A DNA stretch of 64,000 nucleotides from Isoetes taiwanensis (taxonomy: Eukaryota; Streptophyta; Lycopodiopsida; Isoetales; Isoetaceae). Location: assembly GCA_021234155.1 (NCBI GenBank), contig JAJEKV010000081.1, positions 1,541,755-1,605,754 on the forward strand. Reading direction: 5' to 3'. The notes beneath the pieces are model-generated. The model did no database searches. It was not told the origin of the DNA and saw only the letters and a list, made by a program, of their open reading frames with translations. Below are positions 11,952-25,925 of the stretch, one piece after another (position 1 is the stretch's first letter; each line of letters begins with the position of its first letter). Position numbers and translations under genes: made by a program.

Positions 11952-12499
11952 TTTATATTTAAATTTTGCAACTACTATGTCACTTTCACATCAAATTTGA
12001 GATCTATGTTGTCAGTGAAGCCTTGCATTCATAAAAAATATCGCATTTCCTAAAAGATGAACTATATGTACAATTAGCATACTTAAACTCCAATATCGTG
12101 TAGTAACAAACACAACTGAATGTAGAGAATGCATGATTAACTACTACATATAGGTTGATAAAATTATAATCTACGTAGATATAAGTCTTTATTACCCTTT
12201 AAAGGATGATATACGAGTTTTATTAAATCATTTTAGATTTATTTTTGTCAACATTGAAATTCACTATAACTTATGAATGCTTCTAAAAAACATCGAACTA
12301 TAGCTCTTAGAGTCAATAACTTATAACCACAAGAATTAGGCCAAAACTTATAATAATAAGAGAGAAATAATTCATACCCTCAAACAGCTCTTTTGAGCAA
12401 AATTGGGTCTGACGACTTCATCTAATGTCATATAATAGTGAAAAAACTTGGGAACATACAAATCAATATATTTTATAAAAAAACATCATTTGCTTTTGA

Positions 12500-14046
12500 T
12501 TTTAGCAAGGTTTGGACCCATTTGTACCACAAGATATAGGTGAATCCATTGGTCATGAAATTCTTCTAGATCATAAAAAATCAAGTGAAGATTCAAAAGG
12601 TGGCGGTAGATTGCAAAATGGAGAAGTTCCTCTCTAGATATATAGGTTTAAGTGGCAGAGGTACGATGGACAAATTCTGGTCCATGAACCACAGATGGTC
12701 CAGTGGACAACTCTAGTGTTAAGACTTCTAGCTTCTATGAACACGCATCCTCGGAAACTCATGTTACAACAAAGGCAAAGAAAATGGATAACTCAAGGAA
12801 AAAAAAATACTATTGTAATAGATGATATTGAGACTTTGGTTGACTCTATTGCTGCTATTTTTCCCATAGCACTCAAAGATTGTAGAAATCACAGGGGTTA
12901 CTTGAAGAGTATTCTTGTTCTATTTTAAGATTAGATAACATTCAAAAGACGTGTTGGTTGAGTAGGCATAATGCAATTAATAGATTGTGTGAAGATCTTC
13001 CAGCTGTTTTGAAGTATTCCGAGGTAGAATCATATGATAACTTTATCCAGGTGCTTAATTTCAAAATTATATGCTTGTTGCATTTTTACTTGATACATTT
13101 TCTAGCTGAGACCTTGGGGGTCTTAACTATGTTCTCTTTATACATGTGCTTAATTTCAATACTATATAATTGCTGCATTTTTTAGCTGATATTCTTGGGG
13201 ATCCTACTATTTTAAATAAGCTATTTCAAGCTAGTCACGTTGATATAACTGTTATTGAAGAGCATGTAAATACTACAATAGAGGGTATTCGAGCTTATTA
13301 TATTGTTGATCCACAAAGAGATATGAATGCATTATAAGAAGATGCAAATGGTTTCCCTATAATTCCTGACTATGGGCCTTCGCAAGGCTGATTGGCAACC
13401 TTAAGAGCTTCTATTCATGGAGATGAATATAGAACATACAAATTATCAAGAAGTAAAGAGTGTTCTGATATGGAAATTGTCATATCAAAACAGAAGGTAT
13501 TTTCTCAAGATAGTTATGATAGCTTAACCATCAGATTCAAAGATGCGACTATCTTGAAGCATTTTAAAGTTCTTTCTCGGTCAAGAGATTTTGATGAGGA
13601 AAGCTTAGAAGAACTTATCAAGTTTTATTGCACACCAAAGATGATAAGAGGAGTTCAAAGGAAGACAACACCTTTAAAATTCAGGGTTGAGAAGAGAGTA
13701 TTCTGATTTTAAAATCCATGCCTTAGCTAATTGGTCACATAAAAATATTGAAGAAGTTTGCGTGATGATCTCTTCAAATCAAGCAACTGAAATGCGTTTA
13801 AAAAACATTATGATATTGCTTCAGATTGCTTTAGTGCAATGTGCAAGTAATGCAATTTATGAGAGCTTATTCAGTCATAGGCGTTCAAGATTGGGCATAG
13901 AAAGTTTGAATGCATGCGTTTCAATTGTGATAAATGGTCATTTGAATGCAAGAGAATTTGACTTTATCGAAAGCATAGAAACTTGGAAGAAGAAAGCTGA
14001 TAATCGTGGTTGCCATATCTATTCGGGGAGCCAAGTCATCATTTAG
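12500..14046 (+). pseudogene. hAT-family transposase, decayed
   Basis: Broken + strand frames encode pieces of a plant hAT (BED/TTF-type) transposase. Blocks at 12958-13050 and 13195-13685 read SRHNAINRLCEDLPAVLKYS, then SYDSLTIRFKDATILKHFKV. The C-terminal block at 13690-14020 reads ALANWSHKNIEEVCVM, then ILLQIALVQCASNAIYESLF, then FIESIETWKKKAD. That last block matches the hAT dimerisation domain, in which a conserved CERGF-like segment is here YESLF. Stops at about 13336 and 13389 and a frame change near 13690 show it cannot make a whole protein. No terminal inverted repeats were found. Confidence 0.7.
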
Positions 14047-17000
14047 CATTGTAGTATGCTGATTTTCAAAGATAGAACTATGCTGATTTAAAACTGTTCA
14101 TGTGAACTCCTCTGGAAGATGTTCTTCAAGGGAAAAACTTATATGTTATATGAAAACTATACGGAAAACTATATGGAAAAGAGAAAGAATCTATGTTAAC
14201 TTGTTTGCAAGTTGTTTTCAAGCGAAAAGCTTATCTAGCGAAAGAAAAGTATCCTGATTTTTGAAGGAGAAAACTTATCATATTAACTTGTTTAATCCTT
14301 TCATTCGAAGGGAGAATTTTGATGATATCCAAAAGGTCAACTTACCCTAGTAACTTGTTCGATCCTTGTGTTTAGGGGAGATTTTGATCCTTTTTGTGTA
14401 TATGATGTATGGGCCTATTATTATATGAATATAAAATATGTCTTGAAGGAAACTTATCTATTATTTTTTCATATGGCCGTTTAAATTTCTTAGTTGAAGG
14501 CATTAATCCGGCAATTCTTGTAACAAACAGAATTTTTCAGTTGCATATTATAATATCTGGTATCAGTAAATGGAAGATGACATTTTACTTATTAAGGAAT
14601 TTTTTAATTTCGATGCCAGATCCAACTCCATTGGTTTATAACCAAAGCCATACTTATTACTATGTTTCTTTGCTCTTGTACAATTCAAAATGCATTCATT
14701 GGTGTTCATTGTTTAAATTTTTACATGTCTATTATTTTGACCAAATGAGGATGCTTCTCACACAATGCACGCATGTGTAAATAATAATGCAGGTCCCATC
14801 AACTCATTGGACAATCATTTGTAATCTTATTTTATTTTGAAGGCAAAAGTCAAAGAACTTGGGCAATGTACACAACATGGAAAAAAAGAAAAAGGGAACA
14901 TGAGATTAAGCCTTAGATTAAATAGAATAGAATAGAACAACATGGAAAGAGGGGGACCTAATCTGTTTGCTGAATGGAAATTGGTCCTCTCATTTCGCTC
15001 AACAGGTAAACTTCTTCAATCCTTGAGTAAATATCTAGCTTCCATGTTGTGGGTGAAGGAAACTGCGTCGCCATTCCAGGACCTGCTCCTCACTAATGCG
15101 ATCTCGGCCGTAGGACCCCCCAAGAATGCGCCTTCCAATTTCCTTTTTCCATGGGTCGACAAAAAAACAAGAATGTCTAGTTCCCTTCTCCAAATACAAC
15201 GAGATGCCTCTATGTTTTTGTCCAATAAAATATCCATTCGTCCTTTGAGGGGTTTATTTGCCCCGTCTTAGAGTTTTCTAGGGATAAGGTATTATTTCGT
15301 GCCTCCATTTTGAGGGATGATTTCTTCCAAAGTCTGGTGGCACTTACCTTCGTCAAACTAGGACAATTATAAAGCATATAGAGCATTTTCAAGGAATATG
15401 TCCATCAAGAAAATCAATGCCTCCAAAACTACCTCCCTTTCCAACATTCCCATCAACAACATTGAAATCACTTTCTTGTGTCACCCAAAAGATCTCGGTT
15501 TGAAAGTTGTAAGTCCCTCTAGGCATTATTTGTTTTGCTAGCTCTTTGGAATATTAAGAATCTTGTACCTCATTGTTTGTCAAACACTTTGGCTCGTTAA
15601 CCATGCTTATCAAAATGGGGATTCACATAATTGCAGTAGATCCATTTTTAAGAAAGAATAGATTAGATGCTTTAACAATTTTTTTCTTACATTCTTGACA
15701 TTAGAAAGGCATTGACATTCAAGGAATTATACAAGCTCTCAACGCTTAGATAATATTCGAGTATACTAATGAATATCTATTATCCATAATTGCCACGCCT
15801 CTTGTAATATATACTTGGCAAGACATCTTTGTTTCATTGCAAAGATAAGGTTTAGCCTATCTTTTTTGGTGATTGACTAGGAAAGCTCCTTTCACAAGTT
15901 TCAAGATGTTTTGGTTCTCATTCTACTATAGGTTAAGTTATTGGAAATGGCATATGCTGGTTTTTGTCGTGACGCGACCAATAAAGAAAGGAATGATTTG
16001 TAGGACAAGTTGTACAAGTAATGACATACACCTTCCTCATTAGGGTTGTTGTAGTGCATGAAAAGCAAAAAAGGAAGGAAACTATTGTTCCATGAATGCC
16101 ATGCTACATACTTTTGGACACATTTTGAAATGTGGATGCCAGATTTTAGTATCAGAAGTGATTCAGAGTGGATGAGCACATGGGACCACGAGCATCATGT
16201 CTTAAGCATATGCATCTACCCGATGTTAAAATTAGACAAAACAAATAGTTGTAGCCGTGCTCTGTTTACTGGTTCGAGGTATACATATGTGATCATAATG
16301 TACACTATATTAAGCACCGACATAGACACAAAAACAAAACCTTTAATAGTTTACTAACACAAGATGCAACTATACTAATTGCTTTAGAAGCTAGCCATAA
16401 ACAATGAAGGAACCAATGCGTGTTTGAGATAATTTTGCATCTTGTAAGTAAACAATGAAACTTTAATCTGCAATCAACACGTAATGTAGAAGGTTGCATG
16501 AATTTTCCATACGGCAAGCTAGAGGTTTGCAACTGCCTGGAAAAAAGGCACGTTTGGTTTTACTACGGAAGCATAATGTAGAGACATGCTGTTTGAAAGG
16601 AGTTTATTATTGAAGCTTGGAATAGGCTGTGGAATATATCATTGAGGAGAAGGATATGGGGTGTTAGGCACCAACATGTGGGGGAGGTTTGAAAGGGACG
16701 ATGGATATGTTCTAGTTGGGGTGTATAGAATGCACGCACAGGCAACATTCGAGAAAGAAAAAGAACAAAGAAATAGAAATGTACACTTGAGGGGGAAAAA
16801 AACACAAAGAAACCGACATGTACACTTTGAAGAAAAAAAAAAACCAGAAAGATTAAAATGATTTGAATTCAATTAAATTTTAACGTCTGCCGATATCAAA
16901 AGGTCTATAGGACCAACACAATAGAGGAGTACTCGATTATTATTAAGATTGGAAAAAACTCACCGTGAAACGTGAAAGGTTTTCGAGGGAAAAACTTTGG

Positions 17001-17054
17001 TAGCTAAATGTACTGCAAGAATTACACAATACAAGTGATATCATTAGTCAACGT

Positions 17055-17086
<32 letters not shown>

Positions 17087-18646
17087 GCCCAACATGTACA
17101 CTCTAAGAAAGAAAAAAAACAAAGAAACCAACAAATGGTTGGAAGGGTGCAATTTAATGAGCGTCACAATGTGCACATGCTAAGCACATAAAAACAACCC
17201 CTAACTTCATGCCCACGTCCTCACCCCCACTCATTTAGACGCAAGTAAAAAAAGACTACCGCAAGTTAATTTTTCACCGGCCGCGGCATAACAAAAAAAA
17301 AATCAAAGAAAAGTTAAAAAAAAAACTCCACACAAACAGACAAGGCTGCAGAGAGCAGAGAGAGGAGAGAAGAGAAGCGTGCACGCTAATACACACACAG
17401 GATGAGTAAATCGGAGTAACACCTTCATTCCAAAGCCGGCACCTAGGCTTCGCCTCGGCTTTTGGGTGTAAAGATCGTCTCTAGATTGCCCAGAATGCCA
17501 AAAACTTGGCCCAATTTGGTGCAGTTTGCTTAGAATTTTGTCCAGGTTTGGAAAAACATCTTCTGTTCTTGCTTTCGCATTGTTGCCTTGAGTGCCTCGC
17601 AAGGTAAAGACTATTGCGCTTGTATTGAGGTTGATTCCGTTGTTTAATTGCCACAAAATCAGGGTTTCTCATCCCTGCACGTCTAAGCGGTCTACGTGGG
17701 TATGAGCTGGAGGGTATCGGAGCCCTTTCTGAAGGGAAAAGGAACATGGGCTTGGATTGAAAGGGGTGAATTTCGCCCATTCAAGCTTGTGGAGGATTGG
17801 ACGAAGAATAGTGGCTAGTGGGTTCGTTGTACAGTGACGTTTTTTTGCGTTGGGAATCCTTCTTGTCCGCTTTTCCGTTCTTCCCTTTCCGGCTTTCTTG
17901 GTTTTCGTTTCCCCTCCATATCCAAGTTTTATGCTGATTTGTTTTTATATATCTCGATTCTTTTCAGTTTATTGCGCTTGAAAATCTAGGGAAACAGGTT
18001 TCAAGCCGTTCTTTTTGGAAAATTGGAGCAAGAATCACAAATACCTAATTTGAGGTCGATTTTTCCCGCAAATAGAACGCATTGATGGAATACGCCCTGC
18101 ATAAAGAACTCTAGTACGCTTTCAATTAACCTTAGTGCTTTCGGGAAAGTACTTTTCCACCTAACTGGTGTATGTGAAGATTTAAAGAAGAGGGCAACTG
18201 ATGCTTCTCGCCCAACCAAGGATTCCTGAAAAGCCTCTATTGAAGTTGCATGCTTGTATAGAAGCTATTGCCTGACTGAGAGTTTTCAGGAAATTTGATA
18301 TGTATATATGGTCTCTAGATTTCTGGTGATTGTACAGGATCCTTTTCATTTTCGTTTCTCACTGTAAATACAAATTCGCAGCATTTTTTTGGTCTGCCGA
18401 TTCAGGAAAAAAAAAAGCCATTTTGTGGCTCACTGTAAGTATTTCATTTGGAAGCTCATCTATTTACTGTTAGGGAAATTGTACAGAGGAAAAAAAAAAA
18501 GAACAGAATCTCAAAGACTTTCTCATGAAGCAGTCAGTATGGATTTGTTCAATGGAGGAATGACTGGATATGGGGATTAGCATTTACGTTGGCAGAAGTA
18601 GGTACCACACAGAGAATTCACTCTCAACTTCAGCAGCACAAGTGGG
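14047..18646. other. Intergenic DNA and upstream region of the ATG18-like gene
   Basis: No gene is recognised in 14047-17300. A homopolymer (T-run followed by about 28 A) lies at about 17054-17085. From 17300 the base composition changes, with GA-rich runs (17350-17376) and pyrimidine-rich stretches typical of plant promoter or 5' leader sequence. Several AG acceptor-like sites before 18647 would allow a spliced 5' leader, but I cannot fix a transcription start. Long minus-strand frames at 17303-17780 look accidental. Confidence 0.4.
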
Positions 18647-21600
18647 ATGAGGAATGACATGGGCTTGCAGACACGGAGTGGCCGTGGTGGAGCAGGATGT
18701 GTTAGCAACGGCAATGGCAGCAAATTCACTTGGCGGTCCATTTCTAGCTACTTGAAAGGAGTCTCTTCAAGTGCTGGCAATATTGCAGCAACTGTAAGGA
18801 CAGCAGGTGCATCTATTGCATCTTCAGCATCTCAGTCAGATGAGGAGAAGCACCGTGAACAGGTCAGCATCATGTATTAGGCCAATAATTTTACATGTTA
18901 TCTCATATATAATAACTTATTTACACGTTATGATGATAATATTCTACCTCCTATTTCTATGTACTTCTCAATCGAGATTTTATCTTCTCTCAGGTCAATG
19001 CAAATTATGTATTTTTCTTGCTAAAGGAGTTACAATCTAGATTTATTTCTATGTTGAGTCAAATGTATTTATGTCTGTATGTTTTGTCTGTCAGGTGCAA
19101 TGGGCATCTTTTGACATGTTGGAGATTGCTCCAGCACTTGCTCGCCATGTTCTATTGCTTACCTACATGAATGGGTTTCAAGTATGGGATGTGGAAGATG
19201 CTAGCGATGTGAGAGAACTTGTCTCTAGACGGGATGGTCGTGTTGCATTTTTGCACCTTCAACCATGGCCATACTCAGTTGAGATTGGGGACTTCAAAGG
19301 AATGCAGCCCTTGCTGCTAGTTGCTACAGGGGATCTTGCCACCAAAAGGGGAGCCTCAATGCCTGGAGGGTTTCCAGGAGGTTTGAATGGCACCGTAACT
19401 GCAGATATGGGTGATGGTAGTTTTGTCCCTTCTGTTGTTCGCTTTTATTCTTTACAAAGTCACGCTTATGTACATGAGTTGAGATTTCGGACTGGTATCT
19501 GCGCTGTGCGTTGCAGCTCAAGGATCATTGCAGTAGCTCTTGCTGCACAGGTATAATTGCTCATTCATGTGAGCATGTACATGCCTGTAACTGTGCAAAC
19601 TAATGTATTGTTATACGATGCAGATTTATTGTTTTGATGCAGCAACACTCCAAAATACGTTTAGTGTCGTTTCTTATTATATCCCACCTCAGGCAGGGCC
19701 AGTGAATGGCTATGGTGCATTGGCGTTGGGTCCCAGGTGGATGGCATATGCTGCCAACCAGCCTCTCATGTCATCAGTGGGCCGTGTATCCCCCCAGCAC
19801 CTTAGCCCCTCTCCAGGCATAAGTCCATCCACGTCTCCTGCAACTGGTGGTTTTGTTGACTATGCAAGGGAGTCAAGCAAGCAACTTGCAGCTTTAGGAT
19901 ACAAAACTTTGTCCAAGTATTGTTCTGAACGTCCTTCAGATGGTGTAGAATCCGAATATGCTGGGACTGTAAGAAATTTATGGTTTCAGGCTGGAAATAG
20001 TCCAATTGGTACTTTTGTTGACACTTAATTCTTTTACAGGTGATTGTCCGTGACTATGTAAATAGGAAAGTGATTGCACAGTTCCGAGCGCATTCAAGCC
20101 CAATTTCGGCTCTCTGCTTTGACCCCAGTGGAACACTTCTTGTCACTGCGTCAGATGGGCACAACTTAAATGTTTTTCGTCTAACACCTACAGCACATGA
20201 TAATCTTACCAGTCCTCACACAAGTTCATCATTTGTTCACCTTTACAAGCTTTGCCGCGGTCTTACAAATGCGGTAAGTGATCTTTGTGCAGTTTAGTGA
20301 AGACATAGATTGGTTTTTTTACAAGTTTACATTTAGCCTTTGGATCTTTCTCAAAGCACCACTACACAATGACATGCATGTAGGCATGCCTTGGTAAGAT
20401 CAATCATTATGATATATAAACTTGTGACATTTATGATGTCTTTGATTCAATTAAGTTTATGGCTTAAATGCCAATGTTGGGTTATTTATGTTGACATTTA
20501 GGTACTAGAGTTAAATTATCATGAGTCTAATTTCTTTTTGTTGTCTTTATCTTTTAACTTTATTTGATAGATATTCCACTTTCTGTTTTCAGATTATACA
20601 GGATATCAGGTTTAGCTTAGACAGCCATTGGATTGCTGTTAGTTCCTCAAGAGGAACAAGTCATCTATTTGCTATTTCACCCTTTGGAGGAGTTGTAGGC
20701 CCACATACTCATGGTGCCTGCTCCATTGACCCATTTAATGGTCCATCCAAAATGCCCACACCTGCATATCCGTGGTGGTCAAATGCTGGGCCAGTCAGAG
20801 CTTCCCAACAGGCCCTCCCTCCGCCACCACCTCCACTCACATTGTCAGTTGTGAGCAGAATAAAAAATGGTTTTGGTGGATGGCGGGGTAACTTGCGAAG
20901 CAGTAGTGGTCCTGCTGGTGGTGGTGCAGTGGCAGCCGGTTTCCATGATGGGAGTGGTATACATGAACCTGGAGGAGCTGTTGCTCTGAAAGACAAACTT
21001 TGGGTCCTCTCCTCATCAGGCTATTTGGTAAGGTACCTTCTTCGGCCCTCCACAGCATCAGAGTGTGGGTATAGTACTGAAGGGTCAAGTAGTCCCAGCC
21101 AATCACATGATTTGCGTCTTGTTGTTGAACCATCAGAGAAGTGGGATGTCTGTCGTAGACTTAATTGGGCGGAGCGGGAAGAAAGGGTTGAACATCTAGC
21201 AGGTTCATATACTTGCACAGATGTTGAAAGTTCTTCAGGTGGCAGCCTATCTGGATCAATGCAAGGGAAGATAGGAAAGGAAGGGATGACAGCTGATGAG
21301 CTGAAACGGTGGTACATGTCTAATGCTGAAGTGCAACAAATTAATCAATCCAGACCGTTACCGATCTGGACCAAACCTAATGTATGTATTTTAGGCACCT
21401 TTTTTTGACCTGTTTATGTGGAGCTTGTTTGTCTCATAGAGCAAATCACTTTGCAGGTCTATTTTCATGTCATGCTGTTTGATAGTTCCACAAAGGATAG
21501 CATGGATGAATCAGAAATAGAAAACATTCCCACTCGAGTAATTGAAGTTCGTCGCAAAGACTTGAAGCCATTGGTGGAAACACTTCAAAGAGTTCAAGGT

Positions 21601-22762
21601 TCTGGGTAAGATTCCATAATGGTTGATTAGTAAACCTGGCATTGAATATTTGGTTGCAATGGGCACTGAGCACTTGAAACCTTTATGAAAGTGCATCTGG
21701 CCTGATTACCTGGTATTTTCGAATTGTATTTTGCATCTAGGTTAGTTCCGCATTTGTCCTTTGTTGTAGTGAAAGACACTTCTGTTAATGCTTGGTTATT
21801 GGTGACAGAATGAGGCCATATGAAACAGTTTCTGGGTCATCAAAGCCGCAAAGCATACATTTTATGGATGAGAGTGTAAATGATGATTTAAGATTTGGTG
21901 AAGTTCACATACAAAGGTCTAGCAGTGGGAGTAGCTTCAGCTCTGAGGGGCCTATAGCTGATGGAGCATATGTACAAAATGGCTATCATCATAATTATCA
22001 AGGTAGGTCTCAAATGACCTGTACATTGTCTAATTGGGTTTAGGCTGGTATAAACAAACAAGATTTATTTGCTGCAGATTTTCCAGAAGTCTTTCCATTG
22101 GGTGCCTCCTCTTCATTTGAGTTGTCTCCTCCTTTCCAGTATCATCCGAGTGCAAATTCACCTCACCTTCAAGCGCCATCTTTTAAATCAAGTGAGCACA
22201 ATAATAGTTTTAGGACAAAGATTGTTTCAGGTGATCCTTCCTTGAGCCCGTCTCCCGTCGATATCATTAATTGCAAAATGGGTAATGATATAGCTACTCA
22301 ATCAACTAAAGTTGGAGAACCACCTGAAGATGTTGAAGGTGCTACTAAAATTATTTCAGTACACACTAAACTGGCATGCTCTGATGATGACAGTTGTGCA
22401 TGCGATGTAGGCTCTATTGAGGTAAGAATGAACAATAATACACCATTGTTTCATAAGTGTTGAAATTTGAAGAGAACAAAGCAATCAAATGTCTATGACC
22501 AGATTTGCAATAGAATTTATTTCTCTTGTACATTGCTTGCATTTAGTGGTATGTTTTTAATAACATCATGTGGATGAAGGAAAATGCTGCAGCGGGAAAT
22601 GTTGAGGGCGGAATAAACAAAGAGGAAGAATGCAGGTCAAATGATGATGCATGGGAAGGTGCTTTATTTCCTTTCTGTGAAGAAGGTAAAGATGGGCTCA
22701 TTCTGATTCAGATGCTGTTAAGTTCTTTTTGAGCTAACAATAATAGCTGTGATGCAGATTAA
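18647..22762 (+). CDS. ATG18: ATG18g/h-type autophagy protein (PROPPIN WD40 plus BCAS3 domain)
   Basis: Ten coding exons: 18647-18862, 19095-19550, 19624-19968, 20040-20273, 20593-21381, 21457-21605, 21809-22002, 22078-22421, 22580-22685 and 22758-22762. All introns are GT-AG and the joined frame is open for 945 codons, the usual length of the long plant ATG18 members. Residues 73-470 form the WD40 beta-propeller (VQWASFDMLEIAPALARHVL, DVEDASDVRELVSRRDGRVA, AHSSPISALCFDPSGTLLVT). The phosphoinositide-binding FRRG motif of PROPPINs aligns with YKLCRG at 408-413, so only the second Arg and Gly are kept. A BCAS3-like region follows (KDKLWVLSSSGYLVRYLL near 550; ELKRWYMSNAEVQQI near 653) and then a Ser-rich tail. 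Family members bind PI3P or PI(3,5)P2 on forming autophagosomes and support lipid delivery. The last exon holds only the end of one codon and the stop. Start choice: first ATG of the open frame, before GLQTRSGRGG. Confidence 0.93.
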
Positions 22763-25700
22763 TTGGATTCCTGAATTGCTGGCACCTACTTTCTAACGTA
22801 CAAGCTTGTTTACAAGCTGGCATCATTGTTGCTTCATCTCCTTTCTTCACGTGCAGACGACATTTTTATCATATAGACATCTTGGTTTAAAATCGACCTT
22901 CGACTTGTGAAATGAAGATTGTGGTTATAGTTTCAACTTGGTTCTATTTTGCCGTCAAGTTTTTGCTGCTTACATATTGCAGAGACATGCTTCAGTGGTG
23001 ACTACCTATGTACATTTTTATCCAGGTTTATTATGAAGGTACAGAGGTAAATTCAAATTATAGTGAAGAATAAAGTGGACTTCAGATGCAGGCAGTAATT
23101 CAATGACGACGTAGTCCTGATTTAGGCCTCTTGTATAAATGTATTTGGCATGGAGGTATAAGGTATGGATCCCAAGGGTCCAGATTTGTCTCAACTATTG
23201 TATTCATTCTTGCCTAATCTTTCCCTTGTTCACTAATTCTGGGACAGCATTCAAGGCATCATTATTTATTCCATGTTTGCTCAATGTCTGGCTATTGCCT
23301 TCGGAGTATAGAGAATCACGAGTACAATGCATTATAAATGAGGAGCAATACAATGGAAGCCGTATTAAATTCTGGTGTCAATTGTTTTCGGGACAATGAA
23401 AGAACATCTTTAACGTCGACCCAAAACTAGAAGAATGAACCTTCTGGAATGCATCATGGATCTACCACCTTACTCATCACATTCTAGTATATATTATATT
23501 ATATTATATCAATATGATGGTGTGATCAATCAGGCTTGTACTTGGTACAGAATGATTCCGGAATGGACTTGGGTGTTCCAATGTATGTCTATCTATCTAT
23601 GTAAACCATTTATCAACCCCCAAAACAATGTATTTTAGGGCAATTGTGAAGGTGCGTGCAATATGTGTACCGACGACTGGAATTATTGGTATTACACATC
23701 CAACGTACATGAAATAAAAGATAAAATTACCAAAATGCCTCTATGTTTTGTAAAAATTACCAAAATATCTTTATAAAAATAGGGCATTTAGCTAAAAGTG
23801 TAACTTCTTTATATGATCCAGCCTGAAAGTGGCCTTCAAAAAACTTATAGAGGACCACACGACCGGACCACATGACCTGTCCAATGGCAGTAGAATTATC
23901 TAAAATTAAGTTGGGATCTTCAAGTTATAGTGCTTTAAATACGTATCTTAAAACACAATTGAAAAGAGCTAACTGCAATCCAATTGTGCTATAAATGCTT
24001 GACTGCTCCTAAACCTCGAAGAGTTCACAATGTAAACCTATCAAGCAAGAAACAAGCTGGGTCAAACAAAAAATCCTCATCACAGTCTTATCACACATTC
24101 TTATCAAACAAGAAAACCGGATCATATCATAGAAACCTATTTCTAATAGGTATTCAATGTGTCTAATACCATCCTTATTGTAGCCATCGGAAAAAGATTT
24201 GTTGGATAATTGATGTATTCAATGCGTCAAATACTAAAGGACAGATTAGATGCCCCATTTCTTGGAATCGAGGTCCTAATGGGGAATTCAAGAAAAATCA
24301 TCGTGCACGATTTGTAAATGAATGGCAAACCAACACCAAAGACAACATGCAAAAATGAGTTGCAAAACATACAATAATATATGATTTGCAAACCAACACC
24401 CAATTGTCCCCGTATGCTTCCCTTTCCGGAGTAACCAACAACACTTCTCACCAAATTGGCTTTGTGATAATATAGAATGTATGCTCCTTATACCTACTGA
24501 AAAGCATATGGCTCCTAATAGCATAGCTCATAATAGCATATAGTAAGGGCAATGTGCTTTGTGATGAAACATGCATTCCGTTGTCAGTTTTCAGGAAATT
24601 TAAACATTTTTGAAGCTAAATATAGAACTACATAATTCTCCAAGAAGTACATGAAAGGTTCACTCAATTTTACACATTTGCACTTGCAAATACCTACTTG
24701 ACTAAGCTTCTACTGCAAATGTCAATGTGCAAAAGACATGTATGGACAATACCGGATTCATGTCTTCATTTTGTATAAGTAGGTTGGGCGCTGTGACTTT
24801 GCGCTTTACCAAGCTTGAGGTAAGTTTGATTGTCTTTAGCGTGCAGCTATCTCGCATCCGCATAATAAGAAACATTCTTCCAAGTACATTCCTGTCTAAT
24901 CAGTACAGGACAAGAAATACGTGGCACATAATGAAAAGTGGAGGGTAAAGTTCAGCTGTCGAAATTCGAGAATGAAAAAGGGTTATGTGATGATAAGGGC
25001 AGAAGTGTAAAGACAAATTTAGGGTTAGATGTCTCGTGATATTGGGTTTGCTTGTGACTCCATTTAGGATCTATGATGATATTATACTAGGAAGAGTAAA
25101 TTCACCATGACTTTTGTAAACATGTTACGTATGTGTTCTTGTATTGTTGACTATATTTTAATTTAATTGAATTTTATCTTTCAAGAAGGAAAAAAAAAAA
25201 ACATTTTTTACCTATATTTGGTCACGATGTTGTGGGCCAAATCAACCGTGTTGAAGTGTATCACTTTTATTTAAACGTGTACACGAACTATTCCTTGGCT
25301 ACCCTGAATGATATCCGCACACACCGTAAAAGCTTTTTAAACACTTTTCGGAAAGATAGATCTCGCTATTTCTGGGTTGTTTCTATCTCTAGTTTGCCGG
25401 CTTTTCTTTTTCCTAAAACCTCCCCTTAATTCAAAACAAGGGAGGACTCGGATTCAAGTTTCTTTCTGGACGGCTGTAGGAAATTTTGTAGCTATCAACG
25501 AGAAATTCCTAGTTCTTTCTACATTGCTACGCTGTTTGGGTTCTTTGGTTGTTTTAAGCAGTCAGTGTTTGCCTGCAAATTGAGCATTCTTTCCCGCCTA
25601 TGGAGGTTGAATTACTAATTTCCAGTTATCGAAAGACAGGGCTGCACCTTTCAGAGTACCGGTAATGTGATTCCACTCATTGCTACTGGAATCTGGACCT

Positions 25701-25925
25701 GTCTACCCAATAATTCTTTTTTTGTGTTTCGCAAAATTGAGATAATATGGAACATCTTTATGTTCTATACACTAAAGATACTCATTTTATGTTAAGAATG
25801 ATCCGTTTTTATCAATAGAATTATTCAAGATTTCTCTTCTTGCTGTGTAGTCGATACAACAATCTTTCTTTAATACCTTCCTATACAGGGACTGGTAGTT
25901 CTGGTGTGAGGCATAAGGCTTAGAC
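22763..25925. other. Intergenic between ATG18-like and SAC genes
   Basis: The first few hundred bases are probably the 3' UTR of the ATG18-like gene. A near-repeat GCAAACCAACACC occurs at about 24327 and 24389. An AT dinucleotide-rich run lies near 23489-23512. A poly(A) stretch sits at 25189-25202. No other coding sequence is recognisable; from 25600 the sequence may contain the SAC 5' leader. Confidence 0.4.

Noticed and set aside
17303-17780. Two overlapping minus-strand frames of about 100 codons
   Set aside because: They lie in the presumed promoter or leader of the ATG18-like gene and have no domain or splice support.
20709-21317. Minus-strand frames opposite ATG18 exon 5
   Set aside because: They are complements of a clear coding exon; the Pro-rich stretch mirrors a PPPPPP run.
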